Below are positions 22,791-33,425 of a DNA stretch of 64,000 nucleotides, one piece after another. The position numbers and the translations under genes were made by a program. Position 1 is the first letter of the stretch. Each line of letters starts with the position of its first letter. Origin of the DNA: Cercophora sp. LCS_1 (Eukaryota > Ascomycota > Sordariomycetes > Sordariales > Lasiosphaeriaceae); assembly GCA_036250225.1 (NCBI GenBank), contig JAPZLL010000011.1:806001-870000 (forward strand), read 5' to 3'. The notes beneath the pieces are model-generated. The model searched no databases and had not been told where the DNA came from. It saw nothing but the letters and a program-made list of their open reading frames with translations.

Positions 22791-23907
22791 TTACTCCGGA
22801 GTCTCCGCAGATCGGATGAGCGAATCGGAGGGTTTCACTCTTTGTGCCCACTCACTATGGATAGTTAGTATGCCCTCCTGCAAATAGAATTTATGGGGGT
22901 ACTGACGTCCAACTTCCGTCGTAAACCTTCCTCTTCTCAGGGTTGCCGAATTGTGCCTCGTTCAGCGCTGTCTCGATAATGCAGGCTGTGACACCAGTAC
23001 CGCAGCTGGAGATGATGGGCCTCTCCGGGTCAACACCGCTCTTGGTGAAGATTTCTCTGAGCTTGTCGGCGGGGAGGAACGTCTTGGTCTCGGGGTCGAG
23101 CACCTTGTCAAAGGGGATGTTGACGGAGCCAGGCATGTGGCCGGAGGAGAGACCGGGCCTTGGCTCAGGGTCCTTTCCGGTAAAACGGCCAGCCGATCTT
23201 GCGTCGATAATCTGCACGCCCTCTGCACCCTCCTTGTTGTAGTCCAGCGCAACCTCGCGGACCTCCTCGTACTCGGCTACCTTCGCCTCGTCCATCTCGG
23301 GGATCGGATATGTTCCACACTCAACCGTCCAGACGTTTCCAGACTCGGTCGGCAACTCCTGCTGAACCCATAACCTAAAGTTGTTCAGGATGTGGACGCT
23401 TGGGTGACCAAAGACCTTCATGGTCCACGCAACACGGGGTGCACTAAATATTCCGAGCTCCTTGCTGTCGTAAACAACCACAATATCGTCGCGGCGGATT
23501 CCAAGCTCGCTCATGGATTCGGCAAACTTTGTTGCGCTCGGGAGCATGTGGGGGTAGGGGCTGCGCTTGTCAATGACCTTGTCCAGGTCGAAGAAACGGG
23601 CCTTGGGAATGCGCTTCTCGCGGAAGACGTCGATGCCAGTGCGGCCCTCCGGGTCGTTGGGCATGAACCATGATGCGCACAACGGGATGACTCGAGGCTC
23701 AGAGGAAATTGGCGAGGGCGGGCTCTTTTTCAAGGCCTCGGAGAGTTCGGTCGGTGTGACGAGGTAGCTGGAGAACGACCTGGGTGTGCCGAACTTGGCA
23801 GCTGTCGGGACTGTCGGAAAATGGTGGGCACGGCCTTGGTAAAGCTGTCGCAGGCCGGATTGCGGCAGCGAGCCCCGTAGAGGGCGCAGGACCGCAATGA
23901 AACTCAT
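22791..23907 (-). CDS. 3-mercaptopyruvate/thiosulfate sulfurtransferase (rhodanese tandem)
   Basis: Two exons, 22907-23907 and 22791-22854, give 354 aa. The short last exon restores the family C terminus YDGSWTEWAQRV; without splicing the frame ends prematurely at YDGSWTSVPP. Two rhodanese modules are visible. The first is inactive (WFMPNDPEGR, VVVYDSKELG) and the second is active (DARSAGRFTG, GHMPGSVNIPF) with the catalytic Cys in SSCGTGVTAC. The N terminus (SFIAVLRPLRGSLPQSGLRQLYQGRA) is basic and Ser/Leu-rich, which suggests a mitochondrial presequence. The enzyme transfers sulfur from mercaptopyruvate or thiosulfate; the yeast relative TUM1 feeds tRNA thiolation. Confidence 0.93.
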
Positions 23908-24407
23908 GACAGGCCCTCAATTGGTAGAAAAGTCGGTGGTGTCGGTCGGTGGTGCGATGGCCGAAAATGGGGTGGGCAGAGCACAAAAGAAGCTCCCACT
24001 GATAAGGATTTTTGCCGACCAAATCGGTGTCTCACCCAGCCTCTGCCGTGTCGGCTTTGACTACCTGTTCTGACAACCAGAACCAGGCCCAGGTCGAATG
24101 GCGGGAGATGACGAGCGAAGGCGAAAAGTCAACGGTGCGGGGTTGGGACGACGTTGGATGCACTTTTGGCAGCTGGGTGAAGCTGCACAAGCGTTGGCTC
24201 AAATCCTGGTCATAGAAAATCAATCGGACGTTGTTTGCGGGGAGCTTGGGTCGGAATCGAGTCAGAGCGCCGTTTAGCGCCAATCGCCTTGGCAGCGGAA
24301 CCCAGCTCCTGCCGTCGATCCACTTCCTCAAGTCCTGCCCCGCCATCGCGTCTCAAAGGTTTGTTGACTTCGTGAGATTGAATCACACACCGCGCCAGAG
24401 TCTCGCA
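23908..24407. other. divergent spacer before APC11
   Basis: About 500 bases contain the sulfurtransferase and APC11 promoters. The region is open on the plus strand upstream of the APC11 ATG, but the family N terminus begins at 24408. Confidence 0.45.
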
Positions 24408-24876
24408 ATGAAGGTCAACATCAAGAAGTGGAATGCTGTTGCTACTTGGAGGTGGGATGTAGACAGTGATGACGTGTGCGGTATTTGCCAGGTGGATTTT
24501 GATGGCACATGTCCTGCCTGCAAATTTCCTGGCGATGATTGCACCCTTTGTAAGTTGGCACACCCAGGTCCTGTTCTTGGCTCACAGCGGTATAGTGTCC
24601 GGAAAGTGTGGTCACAACTTTCACATGGTTTGTGATACAATGCCTGACTGGGGTCGTTGGCTTACAGTTCTTGATAGCATTGCATCTTGGAGTGGATCAA
24701 ACAAGAATCGGCCAAAGGCCAGTGCCCAATGTGTCGCCAAAGTAAGGCTTTTTTTTAATTCCCCCCCCCCCCCCCCAGAGAACTGGCTGATATCTCTCAT
24801 AGAGTTCGAATGGTCTGGTCCAAAGAGGGAGTCCAACGCGAACACCACGCAAGAGGCATCTGATATCATGAACTAG
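24408..24876 (+). CDS. APC11: anaphase-promoting complex RING subunit APC11
   Basis: Four short exons (24408-24549, 24596-24627, 24678-24741, 24803-24876) give 103 aa. The N terminus MKVNIKKWNAVATWRWD and DDVCGICQVDFDGTCPACKFPGDDC are nearly invariant in APC11. Exon 2, only 32 nt, supplies LSGKCGHNFHM. Exon 3 supplies HCILEWIKQESAKGQCPMCRQ, completing the RING-H2 zinc ligands. Exon 4 gives KFEW plus a polar tail of about 18 residues. It is the catalytic E3 subunit that works with APC2 to ubiquitylate securin and cyclins in mitosis. No single open frame covers it, so gene finders can miss it. Intron 3 contains a run of 16 C and a second in-frame acceptor at 24778. Confidence 0.93.
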
Positions 24877-25552
24877 CGCGGCTTGAGGTCCAGTGAGATC
24901 GCACAGAAAGCTAGAACAATTGATACGATGCTATGGCTCTATGGGCATCGGTCGGAATGAAGCCTGGAAGGGTAGCCATCAATGTTGTATAGTTGAGACT
25001 GGCGTGAGTAGGATGTTGAGCCTCTGCTGCAGGTGCACAAAGTTGCTAACACTCGGAAACAGATTGTCTGGTTCTGGGGTTTGGAGAGCCTAGCAGACTT
25101 ATAAACCACAGTATCGGATACTGTTGTTCTACACCTGCATTCGTAGTCCGCTGAGCACCCTTGAATGGTAGGACTTTGTCCAGGGGAAGAAACAAACAAG
25201 GGGTTGGTGGAGTTGAGGCTCTCGGGATCGGAGGCGGGGCATTCTGCACCACGTCATTGGAGCACCCCGATAAGATAGCGCAAGGCAACCCTGCAAGTCA
25301 TGAAGCTTCGCCGGAACAAAGAATGGCACTTTCCCCAAACACCACATCAACCCCTCCGTGATTGTGCATTTCCAGCCTTGCGGTCCGCCTTGCTCAAAAA
25401 GTCCACCAAGGACGCGGACACCATGCGCCATCCAGCCGCGCGCCCAGCAAACCCCGCCCCTCCGTCGTCAGCGTCACGATAGCCAGACCCTCCATCCCCA
25501 GGCCAAACCAACACAAGACGCCCGACAGGCACAACAATCATCACATTCACAC
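24877..25552. other. intergenic, no gene seen
   Basis: About 675 bases between APC11 and the next ATG. The coding-like frame of the downstream gene is open further 5', but no earlier good ATG was found. Confidence 0.4.
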
Positions 25553-26281
25553 ATGGCATCCCCTTCCCGTCCCAGCTCCGCCGTAGCCGGCGGACCCTCC
25601 ATCCCGTCCTCCCCCCGCCCCTCCGGGAGCCGCTCCAGCCTCCGTCCCGCCGCCCAACCACCACGCTCAATCCACGAAGAACCGCAGTCGGTCGAGCAAG
25701 GACAAGAGCCGCATTCAACCCACGACGGGCTCCAACCACCTTCTCTCGCGCCCGTATTCGCCCTCATATCCTCCTCCACGCCGCCCGCAACCCGCCAAAA
25801 CATCTCCCACCCGACAGTGCACTACATCTTTGCCGACGATGATCCCGAGCTGTGGACCGAAGCGCTAGCGCAGCACCATCGCGCCGGCGGGGCGGACGAC
25901 GCCGAAGTATCGGAGCGCGCCATCGTCCTCGACATGGTGCCGGCCGATAACGAGCTGGGCTTTGCTGTCGCCAGCGCGAGCAGTCTATCGCCGGATTGGG
26001 CAGTTACATCGGCAGAGCTCAGCAGGATGGGAGGCCTTGCCGCTGCGCATGGGGATGGACCCGGGGCGTTGATGTTGCGGATCGAGGGGGTCAGCGCCGA
26101 GGTCTCGGAGGGCCCGAGTCCGGAGGGGGAGTTGCAGTCTAGCGGAGCGAGCGGTGGGAAAGAGAAGAAGATGGAGGAGTACGCGAGCTTGGTGGCGGAG
26201 TTTGAAAGGAGAATGGGGGTGTTGAAAAAGGTTGTTGATAAGGGTGGAGAGAGGGAGAGGGCAGAGACTGGGGGCGTGTAA
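25553..26281 (+). CDS. conserved fungal protein of unknown function
   Basis: A single exon of 242 aa from the ATG at 25553. The first 80 residues are Ser/Pro-rich and probably disordered. A conserved-looking core follows (HPTVHYIFADDDPELWTEAL ... ERAIVLDMVP ... SLSPDWAVTSAELSRM ... LMLRIEGVS). The C terminus holds a charged helix, probably a short coiled coil (EEYASLVAEFERRMGVLKKVVDKGG). I recognise the pattern as a widespread ascomycete hypothetical but know no function. There is no signal peptide or membrane segment. It is convergent with the syntaxin gene. Confidence 0.75.
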   Translation: MASPSRPSSAVAGGPSIPSSPRPSGSRSSLRPAAQPPRSIHEEPQSVEQGQEPHSTHDGLQPPSLAPVFALISSSTPPATRQNISHPTVHYIFADDDPELWTEALAQHHRAGGADDAEVSERAIVLDMVPADNELGFAVASASSLSPDWAVTSAELSRMGGLAAAHGDGPGALMLRIEGVSAEVSEGPSPEGELQSSGASGGKEKKMEEYASLVAEFERRMGVLKKVVDKGGERERAETGGV

Positions 26282-26785
26282 GGAAACTGCAAGAAGGGCT
26301 TTATACCCGATGAGGACGAATGTGGCTTCTGTGAGATACCGGTCTGGATGTTATTACGGCGTTCTCTCAGCAGCGATAGCTGTATTGTATTACTGTATTA
26401 TAACTCGTGGGCATAAGGTAGCGCGATGGACGGGCTTAAATCAGAGCCAGGCATACGCTCTTCTTCACAGTACACTCTGACATCCCAAGGCTTTATATCC
26501 GGAATTGACTGGTTGATATTTGTACAGATGCTTGCTAACTTCCAGACGCACAGCCTTTACCCAAGCTCCCAAAACACAGGGAGTCGTCGCATGTATCCAA
26601 CAAAGAACAAATGACAGCCCATCGCACCGACGCCCAACTACCCAACAAACAACTTTCGGCTTGACAACTTAAAGGAAGCATGATTAGGTTATCCTGGCTT
26701 GCTGTATGCAAACCTATACTTTTCCAACCGAGGAACAACAATGGGACCTGCCGCATGGTTCATCCTCCCCTCACCTCCCGGACGC
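26282..26785. other. tail-to-tail spacer, no gene seen
   Basis: About 500 AT-richer bases hold two 3' ends. Nothing coding is supported. Confidence 0.45.
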
Positions 26786-28334
26786 TCAGTCGTCCCCTGG
26801 GAGGTCATCAGGGATGACAAACCGCTTCACGACGGAATCTCGCTTCTGCAGACTCCCTGGCGCGCCAGCCGGAACTTGGTTTGGATTGAACCCCACGTTC
26901 GGTGTCACGATCTTGGATTGCCCGAAGATGCGGGAGTTGGGCCTCTCCCCGGCGAACTCGACGCTGCGGGCCGTGTTCATTTGAAGGTCGTCGAGTACAT
27001 TTCGCCCAAAGATGCTACGCCTTGCGGGGGTCGGGGTGGCGGCGGGAGGGTTATTGTTGTTGTTGTTATTGTTGCCGCCGCCGTTGGCTGCTCGGTTGAC
27101 CATGATGTAGACGACGACGATCACAGCAATGACGACGAGGATGGTGACTACATTGGGTCAGCGTGATTCAGCCAACACAAAGGTGCATGGAAAACTTACC
27201 ACCAATACCCAAGCAGATCCACTTCTTCTTGCGTGTCGACGCCGCCGTCTGCACGGCTGTTCCGATCTCGACATTAGCTTGTCGCACATCCTCCTCGACC
27301 ATTTCGGTCTTTTGGCTGATCTCCATCGTCTGCGTCTCTTGCTGCTCGATGAGCACGCTCAAGTCGGTAAACAGCTGCACGAGTTCGCCAAGCGTCTGCT
27401 CAATCTTTTGCATATCCTGCTGGCGTGCCCGGACAGCATTGAGCGTTGACGTCGCCTCGCCCATACGATTGCCCTGCATTAGGGCCTGCTGGAAGACCTG
27501 GGCGTTTCCGCTGGTGTCCTCAACCGCGGCGCGAACCTCAGACTCAGGCGCATTGGGCCGCACGATACGGTATTGCCGCGCCATTTGGTCCTGTGTCTTC
27601 TTGCGGAATGTCGATTCGATTTGTTGGTACTCTTGGTTGACATCCTTGAGCCGGCGCTCGACACGGCCGACCTGGGCTGAGTTTCGGGGCTGACGGCCCT
27701 CAGGGACTGACTTGACCATGCGGACACGATCTGTCAGTTCGCGGAACGACGACATCGTGCGGGAGGAGAGGTTGTCGAGCTCGCGTCGGGTTGAAGTGGC
27801 ATCGGCTTCGATCAGGGAGCGGTCTTGGAGCATGCGGAGGGTGTCGAGGTTGTTCTTGATCTGATCGATGCCTCGGTCGATGTCACGGCACTCGTTGAGG
27901 ATAGCGTTCGGATCGGATCGGTCGAGGGAGCTGGGTTTTTGGAGCGACGACATCTCGACATTGCTCGCTGTGATCGTGTTTGTTAGTGGCATGGTCGACG
28001 GCGGCGTGTTGCTTGCGGGCTCTACTCACAGCCATAGTCACCTCGCCCTCCACCGTTCCTCATGCCTCCTCCACCGCTTGGCCGTGGCCCCTGGCCAAAT
28101 GCTGCAGCTGGTGGTGCCCTTCTGCCATAGTCTGGGGCTTGATTCCGGTCGTCGAAGGGATTCTGGTTCCCATACCCTCCTCCTGATGAAGCATCACGTT
28201 GGTCAAATGGGTTCTGTCTCCCGTATCTAACGAGGAGCAGGGTCAGCAATTGTTCGGATGGGAGGGCACACGACCATGTTCGATGCGAAGCCGTCTAGGC
28301 TCACGCAGCGGAGGACTAACCCGTACTGAGCCAT
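26786..28334 (-). CDS. plasma-membrane syntaxin (Sso1/Syn1-like t-SNARE) with long C-terminal tail
   Basis: Four exons (28321-28334, 28030-28226, 27200-27967, 26786-27147) give 446 aa. A 14-nt first exon (MAQYG) splices to YGRQNPFDQRD and a Gly-rich N-terminal region containing two NPFD motifs. The syntaxin Habc region follows (ECRDIDRGIDQIKNNLDTL), then the SNARE helix (IEQTLGELVQLFTDLSVLIEQQET) with the zero-layer Gln in LFTDLSVLIEQQE, then KKKWICLGIG and one membrane helix (VTILVVIAVIVVVYIMV). It mediates fusion of secretory vesicles at the cell surface. Unusually, about 103 residues follow the membrane helix: an 8-Asn tract, then a polar, partly basic sequence ending DDLPGDD. Yeast Sso proteins end soon after the anchor. 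The tail is in frame and has no obvious intron. Confidence 0.92.
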
Positions 28335-29679
28335 TGTTAGCACGCTGTGTCTGCAACAATGAAAAAACAATGATTATTGGAAGACAGGAACAAGAGGCCA
28401 CAACCCGGGAGAAGAGGTCGTTCAGACTCTGGAGTGGCTGCCCTACCCCGAGAGTCCGAGGGCGGTGGGGTACCGCTTGAAACGCGGCAAGGAGAAAGAC
28501 GGCGCACTGAAACACTCACACTCATTTTGGTGGTTGGAGCGCAACGGCGCTGTTGAGACACTGAAATTGTCTGGTCGACTCGGTATCGTCTGGAATAACT
28601 GTATTGATTCAACAATGTCGAGAGGAACGGCCGTCGGGCTGGTTTATGGGAACAGTCGGGGAATCGAAGCTGAGGCTGAGCCTCTATTTCTGGCGCTGCA
28701 GTGAGATTCACTTCTTCAGGAGGTTGGCCGAACAGAGCCTAGACCGTGTGGCGCGGATCAAGGGATTCGTTGGCGAAGCAGCCGTTCTGCGGGCGTCTCA
28801 CCCACAGAAATCCGCACTTTGACAATTGCAGACGTCAATGATGCCCGACTGCAAGAACCTGGGAAGTGATCAATCGCGGGTTGAACTGCCAAAACGTCTG
28901 AATCGCGAGCGACCGCGACCTGAAGGACGGATATTAACGGTTCCCACAGTGGATCTCGTCTGGCCGATGCTTGGCGGTTACAAGATCGGGCACTGGCTCC
29001 CCTTGCATTGGGACGGGCCACACCAGAACGGTTTCAGGTTGATGATCGGCAGGCACAATCAAGCGGCGACAGGAGATTCACTTGAGGTGCCGACCGTGTG
29101 CTGCTATCCAATTGCCGCCATCCACAAGCGTCGCGCGCAATTTGCACACTGCCTACGAGTTCAAGCTTCGAGCGAACAGCAACCGTTTTCATCTCACAGA
29201 TGTCGTGATGAGAAATTTCCGAAAACTAGCAGCGTTGCGTTCATTCTCGGATGAACTTCGACATGCCACTTCAGGTTGCTCTCGACCCAAAGGAGCATGG
29301 ACTGCGCTTTGCTGTGACGACGCATTCCTCCTGCGCAGCGGCGCCAAATCGCCGATGCCTCGCATTGCTCACCGCCAACGGTGTGGGAAATGGCTTGAAC
29401 TTGTCTGTCAACTTTCCATGACTTCGCTGGTCATTGCTGAGCCCGGAATCCGGTCCAAGATCTCCAACCAGCACTGACTTCTACACATCACCGCCAATGC
29501 CTGGTTGGGCAGTAGCATTTGGAAACCAAGATCGCATGTTGCAAAAATGCTATGTCCTTGGGCTTATCTCCATGCCACCTACGCCGTCCCGCATACCATC
29601 CGTTGATCCTAACAGCCATGCGCCTTCATTCATATGCCCTCAAATGCCCTCGACACCTCCATCAGGGTGCCATCCAACA
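28335..29679. other. intergenic, no gene seen
   Basis: About 1.3 kb upstream of the syntaxin start and downstream of the MEMO1-like stop. Short frames on both strands lack motifs. Confidence 0.45.
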
Positions 29680-30678
29680 TCAAACAATGGCATACGCCGA
29701 AACATAGCTCACGCTAAAGTCGTTGCTCTTCTTGACCAGGTTGCTTCGCTGGTACTGAACGAAATTGAACTTGCCCTTGCCCTCCTCCTTGACGTGCTCC
29801 AACGCGGCCATTACAACACCAATTGGGTGTCTTCCACACACTGTGTTCTGCGTCTCCTGCACCGTCTTGTAGAAGCCCACATGGCTCCCCGTCTTGACTG
29901 CATCAATCGCCAGCTCATCCAACACACGGATGACCTCGTGAATCGGCGGCTCGGCCCCGGCCGCCTTCTCCACCGCCTCCCCATCAACCCCCAACACCGC
30001 CATGGGACCCCTCCCATCCAGATTCCTCACCTCACCCCTCTCGTACACGGGTCTGTAGCTGAACCTCGAGCCCCAGTGACAAAAGTCGGACGACACGATA
30101 AACGCATTCTCCGGGTCCTTGACCCACCTCGACAGCAGTTCTCCGTACGTTTTTTCCTGCTCTACCGTCCCGTCTCCGACCAAGATGGGCACGATAGGTG
30201 GATAGCTCTTGGGGTCGTCTCCGAACGTCTGCTCCAACCTCTTCCACAGGTACGGAAGGTGCATCTCGAGCGAGTGCTCGTCAACGTCCCGCTGGCGAGG
30301 AATATCGGCGAAGCGGCCATTCCTGCGGAGCTCACCGCCGGTATCATCGTCGATGACCAAGTCGCCGAAGGGCGTCTCGTATTTCTCAAAGGTTGTGAGT
30401 GCGCAGCCGCGGAGGTAGTAGGTATGTGAGGGGCCGAGGACGAAGACGCGCTTGACGTTGCGGAGGTCCAACGCTTTGTAGGCCCATGCTGCGCAGGGAC
30501 CGGAGTACGAGTAGCCTGCATGCGGGGCTATGATGATTCGAGCATTTGGGATGGGTAGATCGTTGTCGTCGAGGGTGGAGGGCACCCGGCTGAGGAAGTC
30601 GTCGAGTTGGGCAGAGAGGGTGGCGGGGTCGTCTTCGTACCAAGAGCCGGCGTGGCTGGCCTCCCGCGTTCCGCCCAT
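29680..30678 (-). CDS. MEMO1-like protein (yeast Mho1 family)
   Basis: A single exon of 332 aa. It matches the MEMO/AmmeMemoRadiSam-B fold throughout: REASHAGSWYEDD near the N terminus, APHAGYSYSG, VLGPSHTYYLRGCALT, DEHSLEMHLPYL, and SDFCHWGSRFSYRP. The His/Asp/Cys positions of the metal-binding dioxygenase-like site are present (His in PHAGY, His in EHSLEMHLP, Cys in SDFCHWG). Human MEMO1 binds copper/iron and links receptor signalling to the cytoskeleton; the yeast homologue is poorly characterised. The length fits the family and the ATG sits directly before the conserved GGTREASHAG. Confidence 0.95.
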   Translation of the reverse strand: MGGTREASHAGSWYEDDPATLSAQLDDFLSRVPSTLDDNDLPIPNARIIIAPHAGYSYSGPCAAWAYKALDLRNVKRVFVLGPSHTYYLRGCALTTFEKYETPFGDLVIDDDTGGELRRNGRFADIPRQRDVDEHSLEMHLPYLWKRLEQTFGDDPKSYPPIVPILVGDGTVEQEKTYGELLSRWVKDPENAFIVSSDFCHWGSRFSYRPVYERGEVRNLDGRGPMAVLGVDGEAVEKAAGAEPPIHEVIRVLDELAIDAVKTGSHVGFYKTVQETQNTVCGRHPIGVVMAALEHVKEEGKGKFNFVQYQRSNLVKKSNDFSVSYVSAYAIV

Positions 30679-31183
30679 TGTGATAACTTGAGGTATAGGG
30701 GTTTGCTGGGGAGTCGAAAGAGAGAGTGATGGGCGAGGTGAGGCGCGTTATCGTGTTGACTGTTGAGCTGAGCTTCGAAGGGGGAAGAGCTCTAGGCAGA
30801 GGCCAGGCGGGGTAGCCCACCCCGCAGTGGCTGACGTCGGGTGCAGCTGTTCGTCCCACCATATCAGCCATGCCAGGCTTACACGGTTCCAGCGTGTTTG
30901 CAAGAATACACAATTGTTGCGCTTAGCTATCCTTGAAGATAACGTTTAGGCTTGAAACTATCGAACAGATTATACAATGTCGGATGGGCTACTTGATCCC
31001 CAACAGCGCTGTACGCTTTGTCTTCAAGGGAGCTCTTCGGAACTCCTCGCCTTCGGTATCCAAATAGTTGACCGTGAACGCCATGTTGAAAAGAGCCCAC
31101 AACCGTCAAAGGGGTATTCCAATCCCAACGCCTGCAATGCAAACACTCATACGTCCAACGTTTCTCATCAAACCCACGTACGG
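30679..31183. other. intergenic, no gene seen
   Basis: About 500 bases hold the MEMO1-like promoter and the 3' end of the next gene. Confidence 0.45.
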
Positions 31184-31893
31184 CTAGCAAGCTTCAACTC
31201 GGGTCACCCACCCCATCACGCCGCTAGAACCACTGTTCACCGTCCACACCCGCCCCTTTGCACAGACGAGACATTTCCTGTGTTCTCCGAGCCTGCTGAC
31301 AGAGCAACTGAAACAGACAGCCTTCCCGCAGGAGCCGCAGTTGCGCTCATTGCCTGAGCTATCGTCAAGCTCCATCATGTCGTTGCCACCACCCAGGCCA
31401 GCTCCGCAGTCTTCACAGTTTGTTGCCGTGTTTTGTTGTGGGACGGGCCTCGATGATGCCACCGAGGGGGCCGAGGACTGAGAGGGTAACCTCCAGAAAC
31501 TATGGAGAGATCGTTGCTGGGTGCTTTGCGTCTGGGATGGTGGCGGTGCCGCCATGACAGCATCTGGTTGAGGCTGGGGTTCGCATGTTTTGTGTTGTTG
31601 GGCGGAGTAGAGGAGATTGAGGGTTCGTTCTGAGAATTTGTTAGGCAACGAAACAGAGCGTGCGAAATGGCCGCCTTACGGTGAACTTCGGCCTCCGAAG
31701 GGCGATTGTCCCGGAACCGCTTCATGGTGCGACTGGGCAGATGGGAGGGAGTGGACGATCGTGAGCCGAGCATCGTCCAGCTAGAAGGACCCATGGCGCT
31801 GAACTCGAAGCTGCTCGTGTCGGGGCGGGGTGGTGTTGAGAAGTTGGAGTTGAAGGAGAATTCCGACTCGGATCTCTTGCGCTTGAGGACCAT
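31184..31893 (-). CDS. Cys-rich conserved fungal protein of unknown function
   Basis: Exons 31680-31893 and 31184-31629 give 219 aa. The N terminus MVLKRKRSESE is a basic, nuclear-localisation-like start. TMKRFRDNRPSEAEVHQRTLNLLYSAQQ spans the splice site. The C-terminal half carries a zinc-binding-looking array: CEDCGAG, an acidic linker, CGSCGKAVCFSCSVSRLGEHRKCLVCAKG, i.e. four CxxC pairs or near-pairs. A putative small zinc-binding nuclear protein is a fair description. I do not know a function. Splicing joins VH and RT through a CAA codon and keeps frame. Confidence 0.8.
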
Positions 31894-32407
31894 CTTGATG
31901 CTGTTGTGGAGGACAAGACTCGATCAGACGCTGATAATTGCTTGGGCGTAGGTTGGGGGATCTCGGGAAGAGGAATACACAAAATGGCAATTGATATATC
32001 CAATGTTGGTATGGTGAGCGAGATAGATAATTGTGGGTGGATTGGGGGTGGAGGGGCCCGTTTTGTATCGGATGCGCAATTTTGGAGGCTGGGTCCACGA
32101 AATGGGACGCGACGGGACCGTGCCGCAGCGCGTCTGTTGCGGGGCCGAGTGTTGGTGTTTAAATGCTGGTCTGAGCTTTTCGCGTCTCGAAGCCTGCCAA
32201 ACCAGGATCATCCCCTGCAACCTCGGAACGGTATGCTGGCAACGGCTTCAAAGCTCGAATCGCAAGGAAGCGACTTGCAGAATCAGGAAAACGACTCCTT
32301 GAAGGTGTCCGGGAGAAAGAAACATGTAGTGGTCAAACCTTGGCGTCCGATCTGGACGGGGGTGTCCAGTTTCGGCGCACATCCAATTTGGACGGGATGT
32401 CCCAGCT
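31894..32407. other. intergenic, no gene seen
   Basis: About 500 bases upstream of the Cys-rich gene and downstream of the kinase stop. No motif-bearing frame was found. Confidence 0.45.
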
Positions 32408-33112
32408 TCAGTGCTTTGAGCTGTAACTGACCGCAGCTAGAGTAAGGACGCGTAGCATGTTCGGGTGGCTGTTTTCGATGATGAGACTCGCCTTTGAAGC
32501 TGGATCAGCAGCGGTGAAATACAAACGCTGCCCTCCGACATAGCGACCGTGACTTGGATCATCCACCGGGGTCCCATCACGCACAGCCATCCGCTTTGCA
32601 GTCACAGTGAAAGGGACGTCCAGAAATATGGAGTAATCCCAAGTAGGGTCCAGTTCTTCCCGGTGCAAGAAGAGGCCATCAACAATGACAACAGCGCTCG
32701 TTGCGGCATTGACAGGCTCGGGATCGACCGTTTCATCTGTCTCCAAGACATGACCGCGGTCACGTATTGTCTTGCTGCCAGACGTCAATGGCTTCAGCAC
32801 ATAATCCTTGAACTGTTCAAAGTTGTATGAATCAAGCCAAAAGCCTTCCGGGGAGCCACGGCCCCGTTGATAGCGGATGTCGCGAGGATTGTGGAAGTCG
32901 TCGAGGCTGATTCTCATGATTGGCCGAGAGTCCTGGACTCTGAGAGCGAGCTCGTCCGCGAATGTGGATTTGCCAGCGCCATCCACTCCGTCGATACCAA
33001 CAAGCAGCCGTTGTCCGGGGCGGAGGATTGACAAAGTCGAGGCCAGCTCTGCCAGAACAGCACTTCGTTCATGGGTGCCGCCGGGCAAGAGTAAGTGGGG
33101 ACTCGGTGCCAT
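32408..33112 (-). CDS. P-loop kinase of the uridine kinase-like group
   Basis: A single exon of 234 aa. The Walker A motif GIDGVDGAGKST is clear, followed by ISLDDFHNPR (the substrate-side Asp region of uridine/pantothenate kinases), SPEGFWLDSYNFEQF and a Walker-B-like VVIVDGLFLHR. A lid-like basic segment is present (FTVTAKRMAVRDG). It probably phosphorylates a nucleoside or another small molecule; the exact substrate cannot be read. No presequence is obvious. The last dozen residues (LTLAAVSYSSKH) look less family-like, so a further 3' splice is possible. Confidence 0.85.
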   Translation of the reverse strand: MAPSPHLLLPGGTHERSAVLAELASTLSILRPGQRLLVGIDGVDGAGKSTFADELALRVQDSRPIMRISLDDFHNPRDIRYQRGRGSPEGFWLDSYNFEQFKDYVLKPLTSGSKTIRDRGHVLETDETVDPEPVNAATSAVVIVDGLFLHREELDPTWDYSIFLDVPFTVTAKRMAVRDGTPVDDPSHGRYVGGQRLYFTAADPASKASLIIENSHPNMLRVLTLAAVSYSSKH

Positions 33113-33425
33113 AGCAGGGTGCCGTAGAAATCAATGTCGAGTGAGGTCTAGATGCTTGGTCTGCCTCGGTGGATGTTGAGTACTCAGTGCATACCCTCAT
33201 CTCGACTTCCTGACCTTGGCGATTGGTCCGCTTACGTCACGTGAGCTGGTGTTGACAACGTGAGTCCCAAACGCGACACGCTTCCCCACTTCAACACAAA
33301 GATCACCAAGTCGCGGTGGAAGCCCGGAATGCGACAACGGGAAGCCACTGGTTTTGCTCTGATGTCATTATGAAAAACCCCCGCTTTTTCTCGAGTAACT
33401 TTATCAGACTGATCGGCTTTCCAAG
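33113..33425. other. divergent promoter region
   Basis: About 310 bases separate the kinase and polymerase kappa starts. No gene was seen. Confidence 0.45.

Noticed and set aside
29434..30429. 331-aa plus-strand frame opposite the MEMO1-like gene
   Set aside because: The minus strand encodes an intact, strongly family-matching protein; the plus frame is its mirror.
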